The position numbers were made by a program, and so were the translations under genes. Below, piece after piece: positions 12,057 through 26,070 of a stretch of DNA of 64,000 nucleotides. The notes beneath the pieces were generated by a model that saw only the letters and a program-made list of their open reading frames with translations, was not told the DNA's origin and searched no databases. The stretch comes from Cristatella mucedo (lineage: Eukaryota; Bryozoa; Phylactolaemata; Cristatellidae). The DNA lies in the NCBI GenBank assembly GCA_009760855.2, contig WPIO01000042.1:2680001-2744000 (forward strand), written 5' to 3'. Within the stretch, counting starts at the first letter, position 1; the number at the start of each line of letters is the position of its first letter.

Positions 12057-12235
12057 ATGTCGGACGAGAGTGGCAATGGTGCGATCTTCGAAGTTAGGGA
12101 GTGTCCCGTCGTCAGCGTCGTAGTCTACATGGACCGCGCAGAAGTTTGCCGCGAGGTGGAGGTGGAGCTGAAGGAGGGCAACAACGACGTCGTGTTAAAG
12201 AATTTGTCGCGTTTCATCGACCAAGACTCTATCAG
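12057..12235 (+). CDS. Exon 1: N-terminus, DUF4140
   Basis: Encodes residues 1-59 plus two bases of Arg60. It begins at the ATG with A at -3 and contains the conserved beta-strand stretch VVSVVVYMDRAEVCREV followed by the LKNLSRFIDQDSIR segment. The donor is 'atcag|gtgcgc'. It ends in phase 2 and joins exon 2 to restore an Arg codon and the sequence DSIRVEGKG, which is the family continuation. The reading frame stays open past the donor for about 70 bases into GC-rich intron, which is not conserved-looking. Confidence 0.92.
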
Positions 12236-14624
<2,389 letters not shown>

Positions 14625-14763
14625 GGTGGAAGGCAAAGGCTCGGCCACCATAACCGAGGTTGCCTACTCGGAGAAGCGCATAGCGACGGAGAGCGGCGAG
14701 GCAACCGAGCAGAAGATCGCCGAGCTGCACACGAAGCGAGAGGAGCTGCTCGAGAAGAAGGAG
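14625..14763 (+). CDS. Exon 2: end of DUF4140, start of coiled coil
   Basis: Encodes residues 60-106. It starts after acceptor 'ggcgctgcag|ggtgg', whose first base completes Arg60, and reads VEGKGSATITEVAYSEKR, then the charged EQKIAELHTKREELLEKKE, which looks helical. The donor 'aaggag|gtgcgg' leaves phase 0. A (GCA)n run begins only about 18 bases into the following intron. Confidence 0.92.
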
Positions 14764-14780
14764 GTGCGGCAGCCATTGGC

Positions 14781-14781
<1 letters not shown>

Positions 14782-14830
<49 letters not shown>
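14782..14830. repeat. (GCA)n microsatellite beside a splice donor
   Basis: About sixteen GCA triplets starting just inside intron 2. Retention of the intron would add a poly-Ala, poly-Ser or poly-Gln tract depending on frame. Confidence 0.95.
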
Positions 14831-14831
<1 letters not shown>

Positions 14832-14922
14832 CGGCTGGTTGGAGGTTCCCCATGCAGCAACAGCTGCAGGACCTGCTTACGTCACCTCTTAGCTCTCTTC
14901 GTCACCACCATCTGCATCGTCT

Positions 14923-14961
14923 TTATCATCATCATCTCCATCATCATCATCATCATCATCT
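14923..14961. repeat. (ATC)n microsatellite
   Basis: Run of imperfect and then perfect ATC triplets within intron 2. Confidence 0.9.
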
Positions 14962-15083
14962 TTCATATCTTTCATTGCTACTCTTTGAGGAGCAGTCGCC
15001 TGGGGGGCTGTCTGGGGTGAGTAGTGCTGCCAGCTGGTGTTTTGGTGACGATCGATCTCTTGCGCTTTGGCATCGTTTGGCAG

Positions 15084-15176
15084 GTCCTTCTTAAGGAGGA
15101 CCAGCGCTGTGAGAAGCAGCGTGCCGTGCTCGACGGTTTGGCCGACAAGATCAAGGAACCTCATTGCAACGAGCAT
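15084..15176 (+). CDS. Exon 3: coiled-coil segment
   Basis: Encodes residues 107-137, a helical charged stretch beginning VLLKEDQRCEKQRAVLDGL and ending PHCNEH. Acceptor 'gtttggcag|gtc' and donor 'gagcat|gtaagt' both fit consensus. Phase 0 to 0, length 93. Without it the frame would be kept, so skipping is possible but unsupported. Confidence 0.88.
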
Positions 15177-15717
15177 GTAAGTTTCACCTGCCTGCCAGTC
15201 AGCCTGACTGAGCATTTGTTTGGACGACTTAGTTAAGGTTCAACATTCCCCCTCCTTCCAAAACATTTCTCACCGTTACTGTCTGTTGCTTTACAAAAAT
15301 GCAGCATTGTTGCACTGGCTGCGTGAGCCTACTGGCTTGACAGAGGTTCTCAGAGAGGGAAAGAGGAAATATGGCAGAGGAAAGCAAGGATAGAGGAAAA
15401 TTCAAGGGCTGGTAAGAAGAACTCCCCAAGAAGCTAATGCAGCCTCAAGATCTAGGAAGGTTTACTGTTCACAATGCCTACCAGTCTGTCAGGATAGGCC
15501 GCAACAATTAGCCAATCGAAGTAATGGACGGTAATGATGACGTTGCATTCGTCTCTTGCGCGTGTTATTTAATTTCGATTATATGCCTGCGTTTGAATGG
15601 GTAATCTGTCCTCTCAAGCCAACTAATTATGGCTATCCTAGCCAGTCAAGATACGAAAACTTTGTAACTATGAAAGTGGGTGAGCGATGTACAGTGATGT
15701 ATAGTTAGTATAAAGTA

Positions 15718-15840
15718 TTATTCATTTGTATAGCACCCTAAGACAACTTAGTCTCTATTCGGGCGCTTTACACATGCCACTGGGCTCGAGCCCACGACCT
15801 TGGTCGAGGTGAGCTCCTTAACCACTTGGCAACCACGAGG
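15718..15840 (-). mobile_element. SINE-2, antisense
   Basis: Reversed tail 'tatagcaccctaagacaact' / 'tattcgggcgctttacac', then B-box 'gggctcgagccc' and reversed head 'gctccttaaccacttgg'. Confidence 0.7.
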
Positions 15841-16039
15841 CACACCAACTTGTCAGAGGCACACTTAACCTTTGAAGTTGCCCAGTGCGGAGAACCGATG
15901 GTCGGTGACACTTCCGGAGGATTAATAATAATAATAATTTTCTTGTAAAGTTAGAACTTAATCTCCTGCGCTATTTTCAAAGTTAACCTGCTTGAAAAAA
16001 CAAACAAAAGAGAGACATAGTCGCATGCAAATTTTCTCG

Positions 16040-16340
16040 GCATAAGACAGTGTCGCACATAAGAATCACAAAGACCCGTAAATGGTCCTAAATGATGTTT
16101 TTAAGTTTCTTTTCCGGTGGATTAAGGGATCTGATGCAGGTCACTGTGGGTGCCACGAGCTAAATGCACCAAAGGTCGATACGTCACATTTCTAAGAACG
16201 ATGTGCCTGGTCGTACAAGAGATCGGCCAGACCGATTTCGTGATGCCAAACAAGCTTGAGAAATTCGCTCACGACAGACAAGACATGCACAGTTTTCAGC
16301 TGCAACATGTCGCACATGTGGTAGGCCAGTAAGCCCGAAC
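16040..16340 (-). mobile_element. LINE-A fragments, antisense, rearranged
   Basis: Blocks matching LINE-A antisense: the 'aatcacaaagacccg' 3'UTR block, 'tttttaagtttcttttc', then 'cgctcacgacagacaag' and 'gtaggccagtaagc' from the ORF, with a deletion between them. Confidence 0.5.
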
Positions 16341-16570
16341 GAAGAGGCACCCTGTGGTATTCACACTAAGCGGGAGTCCATGACGTGATGCCAAACAAGC
16401 AGAGAAAACTGCACTTTCAGGCCCGCGCGTTTAATCGAAATCTCAGACCATTTCTTGCTGTCTCGTCTGTTTACACCGAAGCCTGCGTTTTAAAGCGAGT
16501 GAGGCTATTGCCAAGAGATGTTGTGGCGCAGACAGCCTTCGAGATGGAGCAGCATTAATTAATCATTAAT

Positions 16571-16732
16571 CCTAGCTGATTTAGCAGCCTCGTTTTGTAT
16601 AGCGACAGAAGAGCCTTTACGGCTATCACCACCGCTTGCGGTAGCGATAAAGGATCGCCCACCAAAGGATTCGAACCCACGACCTCGGGTCCGAGGTCGT
16701 GAAAAGCAACCGCCTTACCTAGTGTGCCTTGT
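16571..16732 (-). mobile_element. SINE-1, antisense, near full length
   Basis: The clearest SINE-1 copy. On the minus strand an A-box-like 'actaggtaaggcgg' and B-box 'gggttcgaatcc' are followed by the body and a tail ending in 'ctgctaaatcagctagg'. The tRNA-like head cannot fold into a complete acceptor stem, so this is not a tRNA gene. Confidence 0.8.
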
Positions 16733-17478
16733 GCACAATTAGAACAACTGACCCTACAACAATCAAACCGGAGGGGGTGTTCATTTAAGTGCTACAAAAT
16801 GAGTTGAAGCAAGCCTTTTTGGTACCTTTAGTCCAGATTCTTTATGAGTCGACTTCATTAGTTTTTATTTTTGGCCATCTTTGCATCGTACAATGCCACA
16901 TACTTCGTCGGTCATTTGTTCTCATGCATCCAGCCTGCCGGGCCCGGTCGCTTGGCTGATATTTGTAAGTGTTGACCGTACTCATATCCACTGGGCTGTG
17001 TGCAAGATATTGATCGAATTAGCCGCCGTGTTTACTGCAAGGTAATTAGCCCTTGCAGGCAGCGAGCTTAGGGCTGCATTTGGGACAGTGATCTGCAGCT
17101 GCAAGATGTACCAAGTTGCCATCGATGTTTACTTTGCCCACCATTGACGAAGTAAGCTGCGGGTGACAAGGTCGTACACAGGACTAAGCCACGGCGCCCA
17201 GATCTTGACAGGAGCATGTTGGACGACAAGTATCACGACATGCCTATTTGGTTGGGCCAAGGGGGAGGGTGGCTCCTCTCGGCATGCTTGTGCTTGGAAA
17301 GAGGGGAACAGGAAGCCAACTAGATTTGTTTGCTGCTGCCCATGTTTATCATCACCAGATACACCATCGCTTGGCAGTCGTGGCCGGTTTGGCAGCCGAA
17401 AGCCAATCTCGATCCCTGATCTCATAATGAGGGCATCATTATTTCCCAGCTCTGGCTCTAAATTGTCTTCGCCCAGAG

Positions 17479-17606
17479 ATAAAGAGCTTGCACTTCACGA
17501 CCTAGGTCATGGGTTCGACTCCTGCTGGAGGCAATTCTGTATTGCCCACTGCAGGCGTGAGTGATCGCCGATGCAGCTTGTTTTTGCTATATAAATGAGC
17601 CTGGTG
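17479..17606 (+). mobile_element. SINE-1, sense
   Basis: Head with B-box 'gggttcgactcc', body and tail 'tgctatataaatgagcctgg'. Diverged from the 16571 copy in the body. Confidence 0.65.
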
Positions 17607-17609
17607 AAT

Positions 17610-19640
17610 TTGCTAGCATTTACTTGCATCTTAAAATCGTCACTAGAAATGCTGATTGCCCGTCGAATGCGTGTCGAACGATGAATCGCGACCATCTGGG
17701 CGGCTGCCAGACGTGCTGACTCTTGCAGGAACCGATTGCCCGAGTACGTAGGTAGCCCGAAGCTCTCTCCGTGCTGTCTTTGATGCCAGTGCAGATGAAA
17801 AAACTTGCCGAGTAAGATGTGTGAACGTTTTGAAGCCAATAGGGGTAACAATAAAGGAACTTGAGTGCTGTGGTGCTGCTGCTACTTCGTGATGCCTGTA
17901 CTGGAAGCAAGGTTTGTTTGGCAGGCTTGCATTTGCTGCCCGGTGGGCAGATGTTTTTAGCTCAGTGGCTGTCGTGTCCTCGATATCACGATGGCCGCGG
18001 TTCTGAATTACTGAAGAGTGTCAGTTAACAGTTGAGTCATTAGGATGCTCAGGAAACAGGCCAAACCTAATTACTGAGGTGTGTGCCAATGCTGAATGAC
18101 CCCCAATAGCCCTAACAAGGGCAATGCGGTTTATCATATTGTGTGGTTTGGGAGTGCAGTTCGAAGCTTGACTGCCATGACAGCACTTCGATCATTACTG
18201 GTAAAAAAGAATGTGGAGCATCCCTGTGAGCTGTAGAGTATTTAGCGGAACCCATCCCACCTGTCAATGTAGGAATAGTTAAGCAGCTTAAATGTGCTGG
18301 TTTGATGCAATGATACCTACCTCACACCTGCCAATAGCGATTAGTTGGAAAGACAACACAAAATAACAGTTGCAACATCGTGGCTATTTACAGCACCAAC
18401 AGCTTACAAGAAAACATTGCGAAACTCACGTGGGGAGTTGGCCCATCAACTATGGCTAACAGGCTTAGTCGGCTCTCATTCCCTACTTGTACTGTTGGAG
18501 CGTGCCTACTCGTAGTGTTCAAGTGAAGCATGCCCGTACCGTTCCAGTGCTGAGGGACAGCAAAGGTTCATGGCTTCAGAGCCATGCTAACAATTTGAAT
18601 AAACGAATGCAATGTGGTTTGAATGAATAAGTAAATATGACTTTTAGAGCTCTACAAAACTCATTTCTTTGAGAGCTGTCGAGGAAAACAGAAGAAGACG
18701 CTGCAGACTCTTAACTGAGGATTTTTATGTACAAATGGTCATGACTGTTAAAAAGGCCCAAATGTCACAATGAAAAGGCCAAACTGAAGACGAGAAATAG
18801 AGAGAATGTTTACAGGGAATAATGCCAGCCATTAGCAGTTCTAAACCATGAAGCAGCGACATTATTCTTTAATTATTGAATTATTTGTTCTTTGTTCTGT
18901 TCATGGTACTTGATTCAATTTTTGCATAATCGCTGTCACAATCTGGCTGATTTAGCATGCCGACGTATCAATAGCACGGCGCCGGCTTGAGGAGAGCTAC
19001 GACTGCATTGTTGTGCAATAAAAATGTGACTCCCGTTCTAATGTTAGAAAAGATTAGGTAATTCATAATAATTTATATTTATATTCATATATTCATAATA
19101 ATAATTCATATAAGGTAATTCATATACGGCTGAAGCTGCTTTATACTGTAGGGTGGCAGCTTGTTCAAGCAAACCATGCTTAAGTACTCTGCTATCTGGG
19201 AATTTGGCTAGGAAAAGAACTCGTTTAAGCAAGATCTCTGGCGCCTGTTAATGGGCATGCAGAATTTCTTTTACACGTTCACTGATGGCACGCCACCGAG
19301 CGTGTGTAGTAACTGTGGTTAGACTCTGTTTAGCCACTCTTGGACCTTCACGTCTAGTGTAGTAATCTCCTGAACGTGCACGTGGATTGATGTTCTTTTC
19401 TTATGACGGCTGAGAAATAAGTACCTGCATCGGCAACCGTATAGTTACAATGCACTGGCCTCGGTGGCTGCCTTTTAGATTCTCAGCTTGTTGGTACCCC
19501 ATCTTTAATAAGGCCTTAGCGAGTGAGATAGTGTTACCACCTTCATACACCAAGCAGCTAGTAAGTTAATGCGAATGCCCACCATGTTTCACAATCACGT
19601 CAGCCGGTCATTCCAAGTCCTTATTAGAACTCCCTTGCAG
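17610..19640. other. Intronic sequence without recognisable features
   Basis: Within intron 3. AT-rich patch at about 19060-19120. No exon fitting the DUF4139 family frame is found here. Confidence 0.45.
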
Positions 19641-19647
19641 CAAATGT

Positions 19648-19722
19648 AAAGTGCCTAGAGCGAGATTGAGTTCTCTGAGGGCGCTTTATCAAGTGTATTA
19701 TTATTATTATTATTATTATTAA
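19648..19722 (+). mobile_element. LINE-A 3' tail fragment
   Basis: Only the terminal hairpin ('aagtgcctagagcgagattg', 'ttctctgagggcgcttta') and the ATT repeat remain, an extreme 5' truncation. Confidence 0.7.
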
Positions 19723-20356
19723 TGAAGAGGAACCGGAAGCTGATGTAATGGAAATTGATTTTTTCTTGCAACTTCTTTTTTGTCCGGCTCCAACCCTGGT
19801 GGTCTCCACCACCAGTTGGCCATGGGGGGGGGCAGCTGTAAGATTCATCTGTAGCGAACTGCTGAGCGACTTTCCTTGCAAGCCCAGGTTTATTGTTATT
19901 GACCCCCAGCTTTTGTGCATCGAATTTCAGAACATCTTGCTTCCATGACCGACTTACTTTCCTACTCGACGGAATCTGGACGATTCCCTTTCTGGCTATG
20001 TTATCGAGAACAGTGGGCTGGAGCTAACTCTATGAGCGGTACCGGATCGTGCCGACTGGCTGACAAAGTAGACTGTGCCTTTACTTAGCCGGCCGAATCA
20101 GCACGGCTAACCAATCATCGATGCAGCTTGTAGGATACAACTGTTTTCAGCAAAAATGGTGACTGAAGTCGTTACCAGCCCCACCGTAGATGTGTGAAAG
20201 CACTCATCATGCCTAAAGCCATTTTCGTTCAACGGTCTATACCTTCAGTAAGCTCGTGGAAATGTAGAGCAGCGACCAAGCATCACATGGGCCACGGCGG
20301 CTTGATGACCGGAAATGGCAAGATTGGGGAGGTAGGGAGGTTACCCGGTCAATATA

Positions 20357-21163
20357 CAGTGGAACCTCTCTGCAAGTGTACCCTCAGTCACACGATTTTC
20401 AATGCTTATAAGGAGGTTATGCATACAGGAGATTCGACTTTAATAGTATCTATGACTTTTTCAACCCCTACCCCTACTTACAGAGATAGGACGTGTTGTG
20501 ATTAGAAATTTAAATGCCGGATGACTGCTGCCTGTGTTGGGCCTATGCTGCTGAGGCAGCCATTATCAGACATAATTTAGCCGTTCAGCATTCTTCAGCT
20601 CAAGTTAGTCGGCAGGTGCACTGCAGCCGGATCCCTCGAATCGAAGCAAAGAAATTAGCTCAAGGCTCACTGAACTGAAGAAATGGCTCATTAGCTTGCT
20701 CAGCAACTAAGGTTACAGGATGGAGAGCCGCTGGCCTCAGACACGCGGAGACCCATGTGTTCGGGCGGCCGTTGGCTGGCGAGAAGCCGAGCAGCCTGGG
20801 AGCTTGCTGCTATGGTGACTGCATCAAGTCCGGCGGCGGCACCTGGAGCCAGGCTCCCATGCACGGCGTTCTCAGAAACTATCAAATAATGAAGGGAATC
20901 GACTTCTGCCTAATAATAAATTTGATAAAGCCTATGAGTGACACATGTTAAGTATCGTTGCTCATTAAAGATCTCGTTTCGCTTCGTCGCTGATGGAAAA
21001 AGCAAAACTTCCATGGAAGCATAAGTTAAAAATGTAAGTTATGCTTACATGAATGAGAGTAGGTTATGCATTAAGCCCAGCAGCAAATGGTCAGTTTGGC
21101 ACTTATGTGTAGACATAGCAAGCTTGTGCATACAGAGAGGATGCATATAGAGAGGTTTGCCTG
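20357..21163. mobile_element. Possible degenerate Tc1/mariner-type MITE
   Basis: The left edge 'tacagtggaacctctctgc' and the right edge containing 'gcatatagagaggtttgcc' are imperfect inverted repeats around the 'aacctctct' core, a form typical of pogo/Tigger-like termini. The interior codes for nothing recognisable. Boundaries are uncertain. Confidence 0.3.
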
Positions 21164-21248
21164 CGTGTCTAGAAGCCCCACTGACCAGCCCACGTCAGTT
21201 CATACCTCATGTCGTGCAGAAGCTCTTATGTGGTGCAGCAGTTAATAT

Positions 21249-21394
21249 AAATATAACGTATTTGCATAGCACCCTAAGAGAACTTCAGGCACTTCGCATA
21301 TGCCACGGAGCTCGAGCCCACGACCTCGTTCATTAAATACACTCACGTCGACCTTGGAGGGGGGCAAGCACTTTAACCACTGGTAGGCTAAATC
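21249..21394 (-). mobile_element. SINE-2, antisense, with internal insertion
   Basis: Tail 'atagcaccctaagagaactt', B-box-like 'gagctcgagccca', then the reversed head at 'gcactttaaccactgg'. About 25 extra bases interrupt the head. Confidence 0.6.
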
Positions 21395-22127
21395 GGTGCA
21401 GAATTGTCACAAGTCGAACGGTGTAGCCGCAGGAATTCGAAGTCCAGTATCATTGAGCCTTAGCCCATGACCTTGGAGGCAGCCGGAGCTTACCGACTTC
21501 CCACACTGTCTCCACTGTGTTGGCAGTTAGCTTCCTCACTGCCTGACTAAAGTATTTATGAATTCTATTGGATACCGTCTTCGCAGTTGTTCTTTGCCAG
21601 TGGAGCTGTGACCAATTTTACATTTACCTTAAATTGTTTACATTTACCCTAGATTGTTTACATAAAAAATGAACCTGTCCGCTCAGGCTGGAGATAGTGG
21701 CTGCAAACAAAAACAGCCAGCAGCTTGGAACGATATTTTACTTACTCAAATGTCGGAGTGCTAGTTTCGATTAACAATAGCAAGAAATTTAGATAGAACC
21801 TTATGAGATCCAAATCCCTTTCTAGTCACTGTTACATGAGCTACAAACTGATTCGAGTTTGTCAGTGTGAAAGCTGTGCATGGGAGCATGAGTTGCTTTT
21901 TAGCTTCTTGACCCCAGCTTCTTGACCTCTTGTTCGGAACTGCTCACAAGGTGCTCGCTCTCCTGCTATGGTATTGACTAAAGCCGCGTTTACACTGTCT
22001 TTCTTCTGTGTCAGGCCTGCTTTTTCTTTTGGCTCTGTCCTGCTGTGGTCGTCTTCTAGGAAGTTGACTCCTGGGCCAAATTAGGGTGACTTTTCACCCT
22101 GGCGTCTTTTGGCTCTCGACATTTCAG

Positions 22128-22330
22128 GGCAAGGAGGGCATCAACCCGCTGAGCGAACAGTCGCTGGGCGGCCTGAAGTCCTTCCTGAATCTGTATGGCG
22201 AGCAGGCCGCCGCGCTGGACGAGAAGCGCTTCACCATCAAGAGGGAGCTGACAGCGCTGGAGCGAGAGCTGGCCGCAGCCTACGACAGCCTGGGACGCGT
22301 CGGCTGCTCGACGGGCGACCCTTTCAACCG
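22128..22330 (+). CDS. Exon 4: helical region before DUF4139
   Basis: Encodes residues 138-204 plus two bases of Arg205. It reads GKEGINPLSEQSLGGLKSFL, then NLYGEQAAALDEKRFTIKR and an alternating Leu/Glu/Arg stretch typical of a coiled coil. Acceptor 'gacatttcag|ggc'; donor 'tcaaccg|gtaggg', chosen over an earlier 'gtcggc' because only this one gives phase 2, which exon 5 requires. The join restores FNRQVCIALNAHE. Confidence 0.93.
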
Positions 22331-22583
22331 GTAGGGCGGCTGGCGAAAGTCATTGCCCGCTCGGAGGCCATCCTCCTGACTGAGGCACCGGCCGCCTGCC
22401 CCTTTTTTGGGCCGAGCCGAGCTGTAGGAGCGGTGGTGAGGTGCTGTGGGGAGCACTAGAGTTTCGGGTTCCGGTTACGCTCCGAGTTTCGGCGCCGGTT
22501 CGAGTTGAGAGTTGAGTTGCCCCGGCACTTTGCGCTCGATGGGCAGCATGTTGCTTATTGCATCAGCTTGCTGACGATCGAGG

Positions 22584-22585
22584 GC

Positions 22586-22622
<37 letters not shown>

Positions 22623-22623
22623 G
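22584..22623. repeat. (GACA)n microsatellite
   Basis: Ten tandem GACA units in intron 4. Confidence 0.95.
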
Positions 22624-23729
22624 GCTATGGGTGCATGTTTGCTATATGTAGCCTGTGCACGGAGTCGCTGGGCGACTCATTCGAGGCCTTTTGCCAGATG
22701 CCTGCATCAGGTCTCATGCCCGGCAGGTCGGTGTACAATGGGCAGTTGCTGTGCTCGAAGCAGACATGCTTATTTGCTTCTGAGTTTTGCATCGACCTCA
22801 AATTGTGTAGTTGTATAGGCAGGAAGATCTGCAAGTAGGCGAGTTACAGAAGTCAGGATGGAGGTCTGAACGACACCAACTAGTGTGATTGTGTTACCTT
22901 GATCTGGGCTCAGCCGATTGTTTTTGCATTGCTACTCACCGACTTAGTGCGTCGGCTTCCCATTAAGCAGCTCATTGACTCCAGAAGGTCCTGTCACTTT
23001 TTTGGTCTCTCAATTCCCTGCGTGCTGTTGACTTCAACTGGATCCTTTGGACTTTTCTCCTTGCTAACTGCTAGTTTGAATCTGGTTGCCTAGGTGCCAC
23101 TAATAAACCAAGCTTAACTCATTCGATGATCTTGTGGATTGCCATTTGATTGCTGAGTTCCTCGGCAATCAAAGTTTAGAACGTTTTACTTAGAACGATT
23201 CTTCAGATGTGATATGACCCAGCTGAGCTCACTGCCCTGCTTCAAAAAAAAATTATCGTAGGATGCTCTTTGCGCGAAGTACTGCACCGCTTTGGAGTAG
23301 TTCTAAATAAACGTCTTTAATCATGATGCTAGATGTCTGCTACAGAAACAGAAGCGGCCCTGGCCATGACTCCTTTGCCTGCAAACGTCTTCTTCAAATT
23401 TTTTGTCTTCAGAATCCCAGTGTCATCGAAACCTTCACTGGAGCTTCGGCAAACGTATTGCATACATTTGCAGTTGCCAAAAATCGCAAATTTGCTCTCA
23501 TCATCCTGTTCAATTCTGCCCCAGTCTTCGTGGGTCTAGTGTGCTCACGCCCTTGCCCACACCTAAAGAGCCACTTTAATGCCTTTACGTGTGATTAGTC
23601 CGAAGTGACTTTTTTTTACGTTTTCAGTATCTTGTTTATCTAGCCGATGCCAATTCGTACCCCTGTGCAGTAGCAGCATGCAGGCTTTGAGCCTGAATCA
23701 TCGAAGCGGTGAAATGATGCCTAAAGATC

Positions 23730-23898
23730 CACTACTATCTGATTTAACAGACTCTTTTTGTATTTCGACAGAAGAGCCTTTAAGGCTATCACCACTGCTT
23801 GCAGTGGCGATAAAGGATCGCCCAACGCAGGATTCAAACCCACGGCATCGGGACCGAGGTCGTGAAAAGCAACCGCCTTACTCAGTGAGCCATTACGC
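23730..23898 (-). mobile_element. SINE-1, antisense
   Basis: Complete order of SINE-1 blocks; reversed B-box 'gattcaaaccca' with one substitution. Confidence 0.75.
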
Positions 23899-24439
23899 TT
23901 TTTATCTATCCACCCTCGAGGTTTATAGTGACGCAAAGGTGGCCGGATTTCTTTTCGTATCGACGATACTGGTCGTGGCCATTTTCAGATTGAACATTAA
24001 CAAAATTTTACTACTTCGAAATTGTATATAGTGATTGCAATGTGACCAAGTCCCGTTCAGCACAGAGCCCGCACTTGGGCCTTCGTACAGGCAGTCCTCT
24101 GAATGGTCTTAGGCATACCGGCTGGCGATAGCTTGAAGCAAAGAAATGAGCATATGCCGGTGCGCTGTTGTTTTCTTACTATTGGCCATGTCCCAGTACG
24201 GCCGAAAACGGACTCTGAAGTAATCTTTTCTGTAAAGTGGGAAAGTCTGCCATTTTCAACGGATTTTGAAGGTCCAAGGCATGTTCTCTCGGGGTTTTTC
24301 TGTTGTATTCACACACTGGTTTATGAAAATGCCACCGTTAAAGGCATTGTATGATTTGGGCACATCTATACTTTGTGCCACGTTCTAATGCTGTATAGTT
24401 GAACGCCGATATTCCTCATAAACAAGGGGTGCCGATAAT

Positions 24440-25260
24440 TTTTCGGCCTAGTGTATATAGGTAGTTTGATACCGTTGATCACCAAATCTACTTGAGCAAC
24501 TACGTTATCGCTTGTGCATTACTGCCACTCTGCTGCAATTGTTTAGGTCCTATCTCGCTGATATCAGAGAGTAGATGTCAGCCACCAACGGTCATCTGGT
24601 AAACTTGTAAAGTACGTGCTACCCCAAGAATCCGTGCTAGGTCCACTTATTTTCACGATTTTGAATCTCCCGTTTGCCAATGCAATCCACTTATTTTCGC
24701 AGTTTATTCTCTTCCTTCGTCATTTTAGTCGCCAAGCGCAATCTAGGCTTTCATTTTTCATGCAGATGAAATACAGTGGTGCCTTTGCTTTGACCCCTCT
24801 CTCTCCACCTACCTTCCAGCCTTTCGAACTTTCACTACCCCCATTGCTCCGAGTATTGCTGAGATTTGCTCTCGGATGGTGGCCACCTTTCTTTGAACGA
24901 CGATAAAACAAGCTTTGTAGTGATTGGAAAGCCTAGTGTTCCTCAGAAATGGGAAAGCACCATTTAAAAAAAATTGGCTTGGCCTGCATATCTCGCCTAG
25001 AATCTCCGTGCAATCTTTGTGTCCTTCTAACAAAATCTCTTCGCTAGATGACAGCATCTCTAAAGCCAACATTCGAGCCTGCTGTGACAAGGATAGCACA
25101 GTCAAGCTGATCCATACATTTGTGAATCCTTTCAACTTGCCTCTGCAACTCACCACGAGCAGGTCTTCCCGCCTGTGCAATAAGACGCTTGCAGTTGGTG
25201 AAACACTCGGCAGCTAGGCTTATCTGTCGTGAACTGTGCAACTGCTATGTTACACCTTGT
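24440..25260 (+). mobile_element. LINE-A ORF remnant, sense, heavily decayed
   Basis: In sense direction one sees traces of the RT: 'gttgatcaccaaatctact' near the DTIDHK motif, VPQESVLGPLIFT (reference VPQGSVLGPVLFT) and the 'aacattcgagcctgctgtga' block (reference KIRACLD). Frames are broken repeatedly. The terminal tail is separate, at 25615-25672. Confidence 0.6.
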
Positions 25261-25614
25261 TCTCACTGCTCTGTTCTGTTCTCAGCGCCATGAATGGAAA
25301 TCTGGCAGCTAACTAACTATCTATGGCGATCTGATGAGCCGAGATCACTTCGACCATCGTGCAGAGTTGGTCCATCCTATTGCCGTGAGCTGGGGCTTGT
25401 TGCCCTGGCAACGGGTGAGCCAGTGGTGGTGGGGGTGAGCTAGTGGTGGTGGGGAGTGCTTGTCTGCCGTGCATTGACCGACCGCACGGTTGAGAATCAG
25501 GGGCGTTGTAACGTTGTAGGGAATCTTTCATACTCCCTCTCCAGCACCCGTGACTGGCCTGGCTTTCCGAAGCCCTCTGTTCATCGCCGTCTTTGCAAAC
25601 CTCTTAAGCTAGAC

Positions 25615-25769
25615 AGCATCTCGAAAGAGATTGAGTTCACTGAGGGCGCTTTATCAAGTGTATTATTATTATAATCCTGCAGTGGGCAATCCTTTGTTGC
25701 TGCTACAAGCAGTGGTGATTGCCGTAAAGGCTCCTTTGTTGCTATACAAAAGAGGCTGCTAAATCAGAA
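25615..25769 (+). mobile_element. LINE-A tail followed by truncated SINE-1
   Basis: 25615-25672 is the LINE tail ('tcgaaagagattgagttcac', 'gagggcgctttatcaagtg', then TTA repeats). 25674-25769 is the 3' half of a sense SINE-1 ('agcagtggtgattgccgtaa', 'gaggctgctaaatcag'). Confidence 0.65.
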
Positions 25770-25940
25770 CGTATTTTTTCAATCGCCTTCTTTTTTAATC
25801 TCCTAATTCTTCTTCTGCTGCTTTAAGAAGAGCAACTGCTGGGCAAAGGACAAGTCCTCCGGCTGCATTCTGCCAGCAGTCCTAGCATTTAGCGAGCTTA
25901 GAGGCCTGCACGTTGCATGTCGTCGGCATGTGCATTGCAG

Positions 25941-26070
25941 ACAAGTGTGCATCGCCTTGAATGCACACGAAGCTGGCAAGGCCGTGCTCCTCGTTTCCTA
26001 CCTGGTCTCAGGTGCCAGCTGGTCTCCCAAGTACGACATGAGGGTCTTCAGTCAAGAAATGAACCTGAGG
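25941..26070 (+). CDS. Exon 5: start of DUF4139
   Basis: Encodes residues 205-248: QVCIALNAHEAGKAVLLVSY, then LVSGASWSPKYDMRVFSQEM. The SWSPKYD-RV element is a hallmark of DUF4139 (W-x-P-x-Y-D). Acceptor 'gcattgcag|a' supplies the third base of Arg205; donor 'ctgagg|gtaagc' leaves phase 0. Confidence 0.95.

Larger units (their letters stand above)
14764..15083 (+). other. Intron 2
   Basis: A short intron (320 bases), GT-AG, containing (GCA)n at 14782-14830 and an ATC-rich run at about 14923-14961. Confidence 0.88.
15177..22127 (+). other. Intron 3
   Basis: About 7 kb, GT-AG. Contains SINE-2 (15718), LINE-A fragments (16040), SINE-1 (16571, 17479), a LINE tail (19648), a possible MITE (20357-21163) and another SINE-2 (21249). 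The stretch 17610-19640 has no recognisable gene or repeat. Confidence 0.85.
22331..25940 (+). other. Intron 4
   Basis: GT-AG, 3.6 kb. Holds a (GACA)n run, SINE-1 at 23730, a decayed LINE-A copy in sense at 24440-25260 with tail at 25615, and a truncated SINE-1 at 25674. The interval 22630-23720 has no recognisable feature. Confidence 0.85.

Noticed and set aside
16571-16732. tRNA genes at the A-box/B-box pairs
   Set aside because: The same heads recur with a conserved non-tRNA body and tail, and no complete cloverleaf is present. They are SINE heads.
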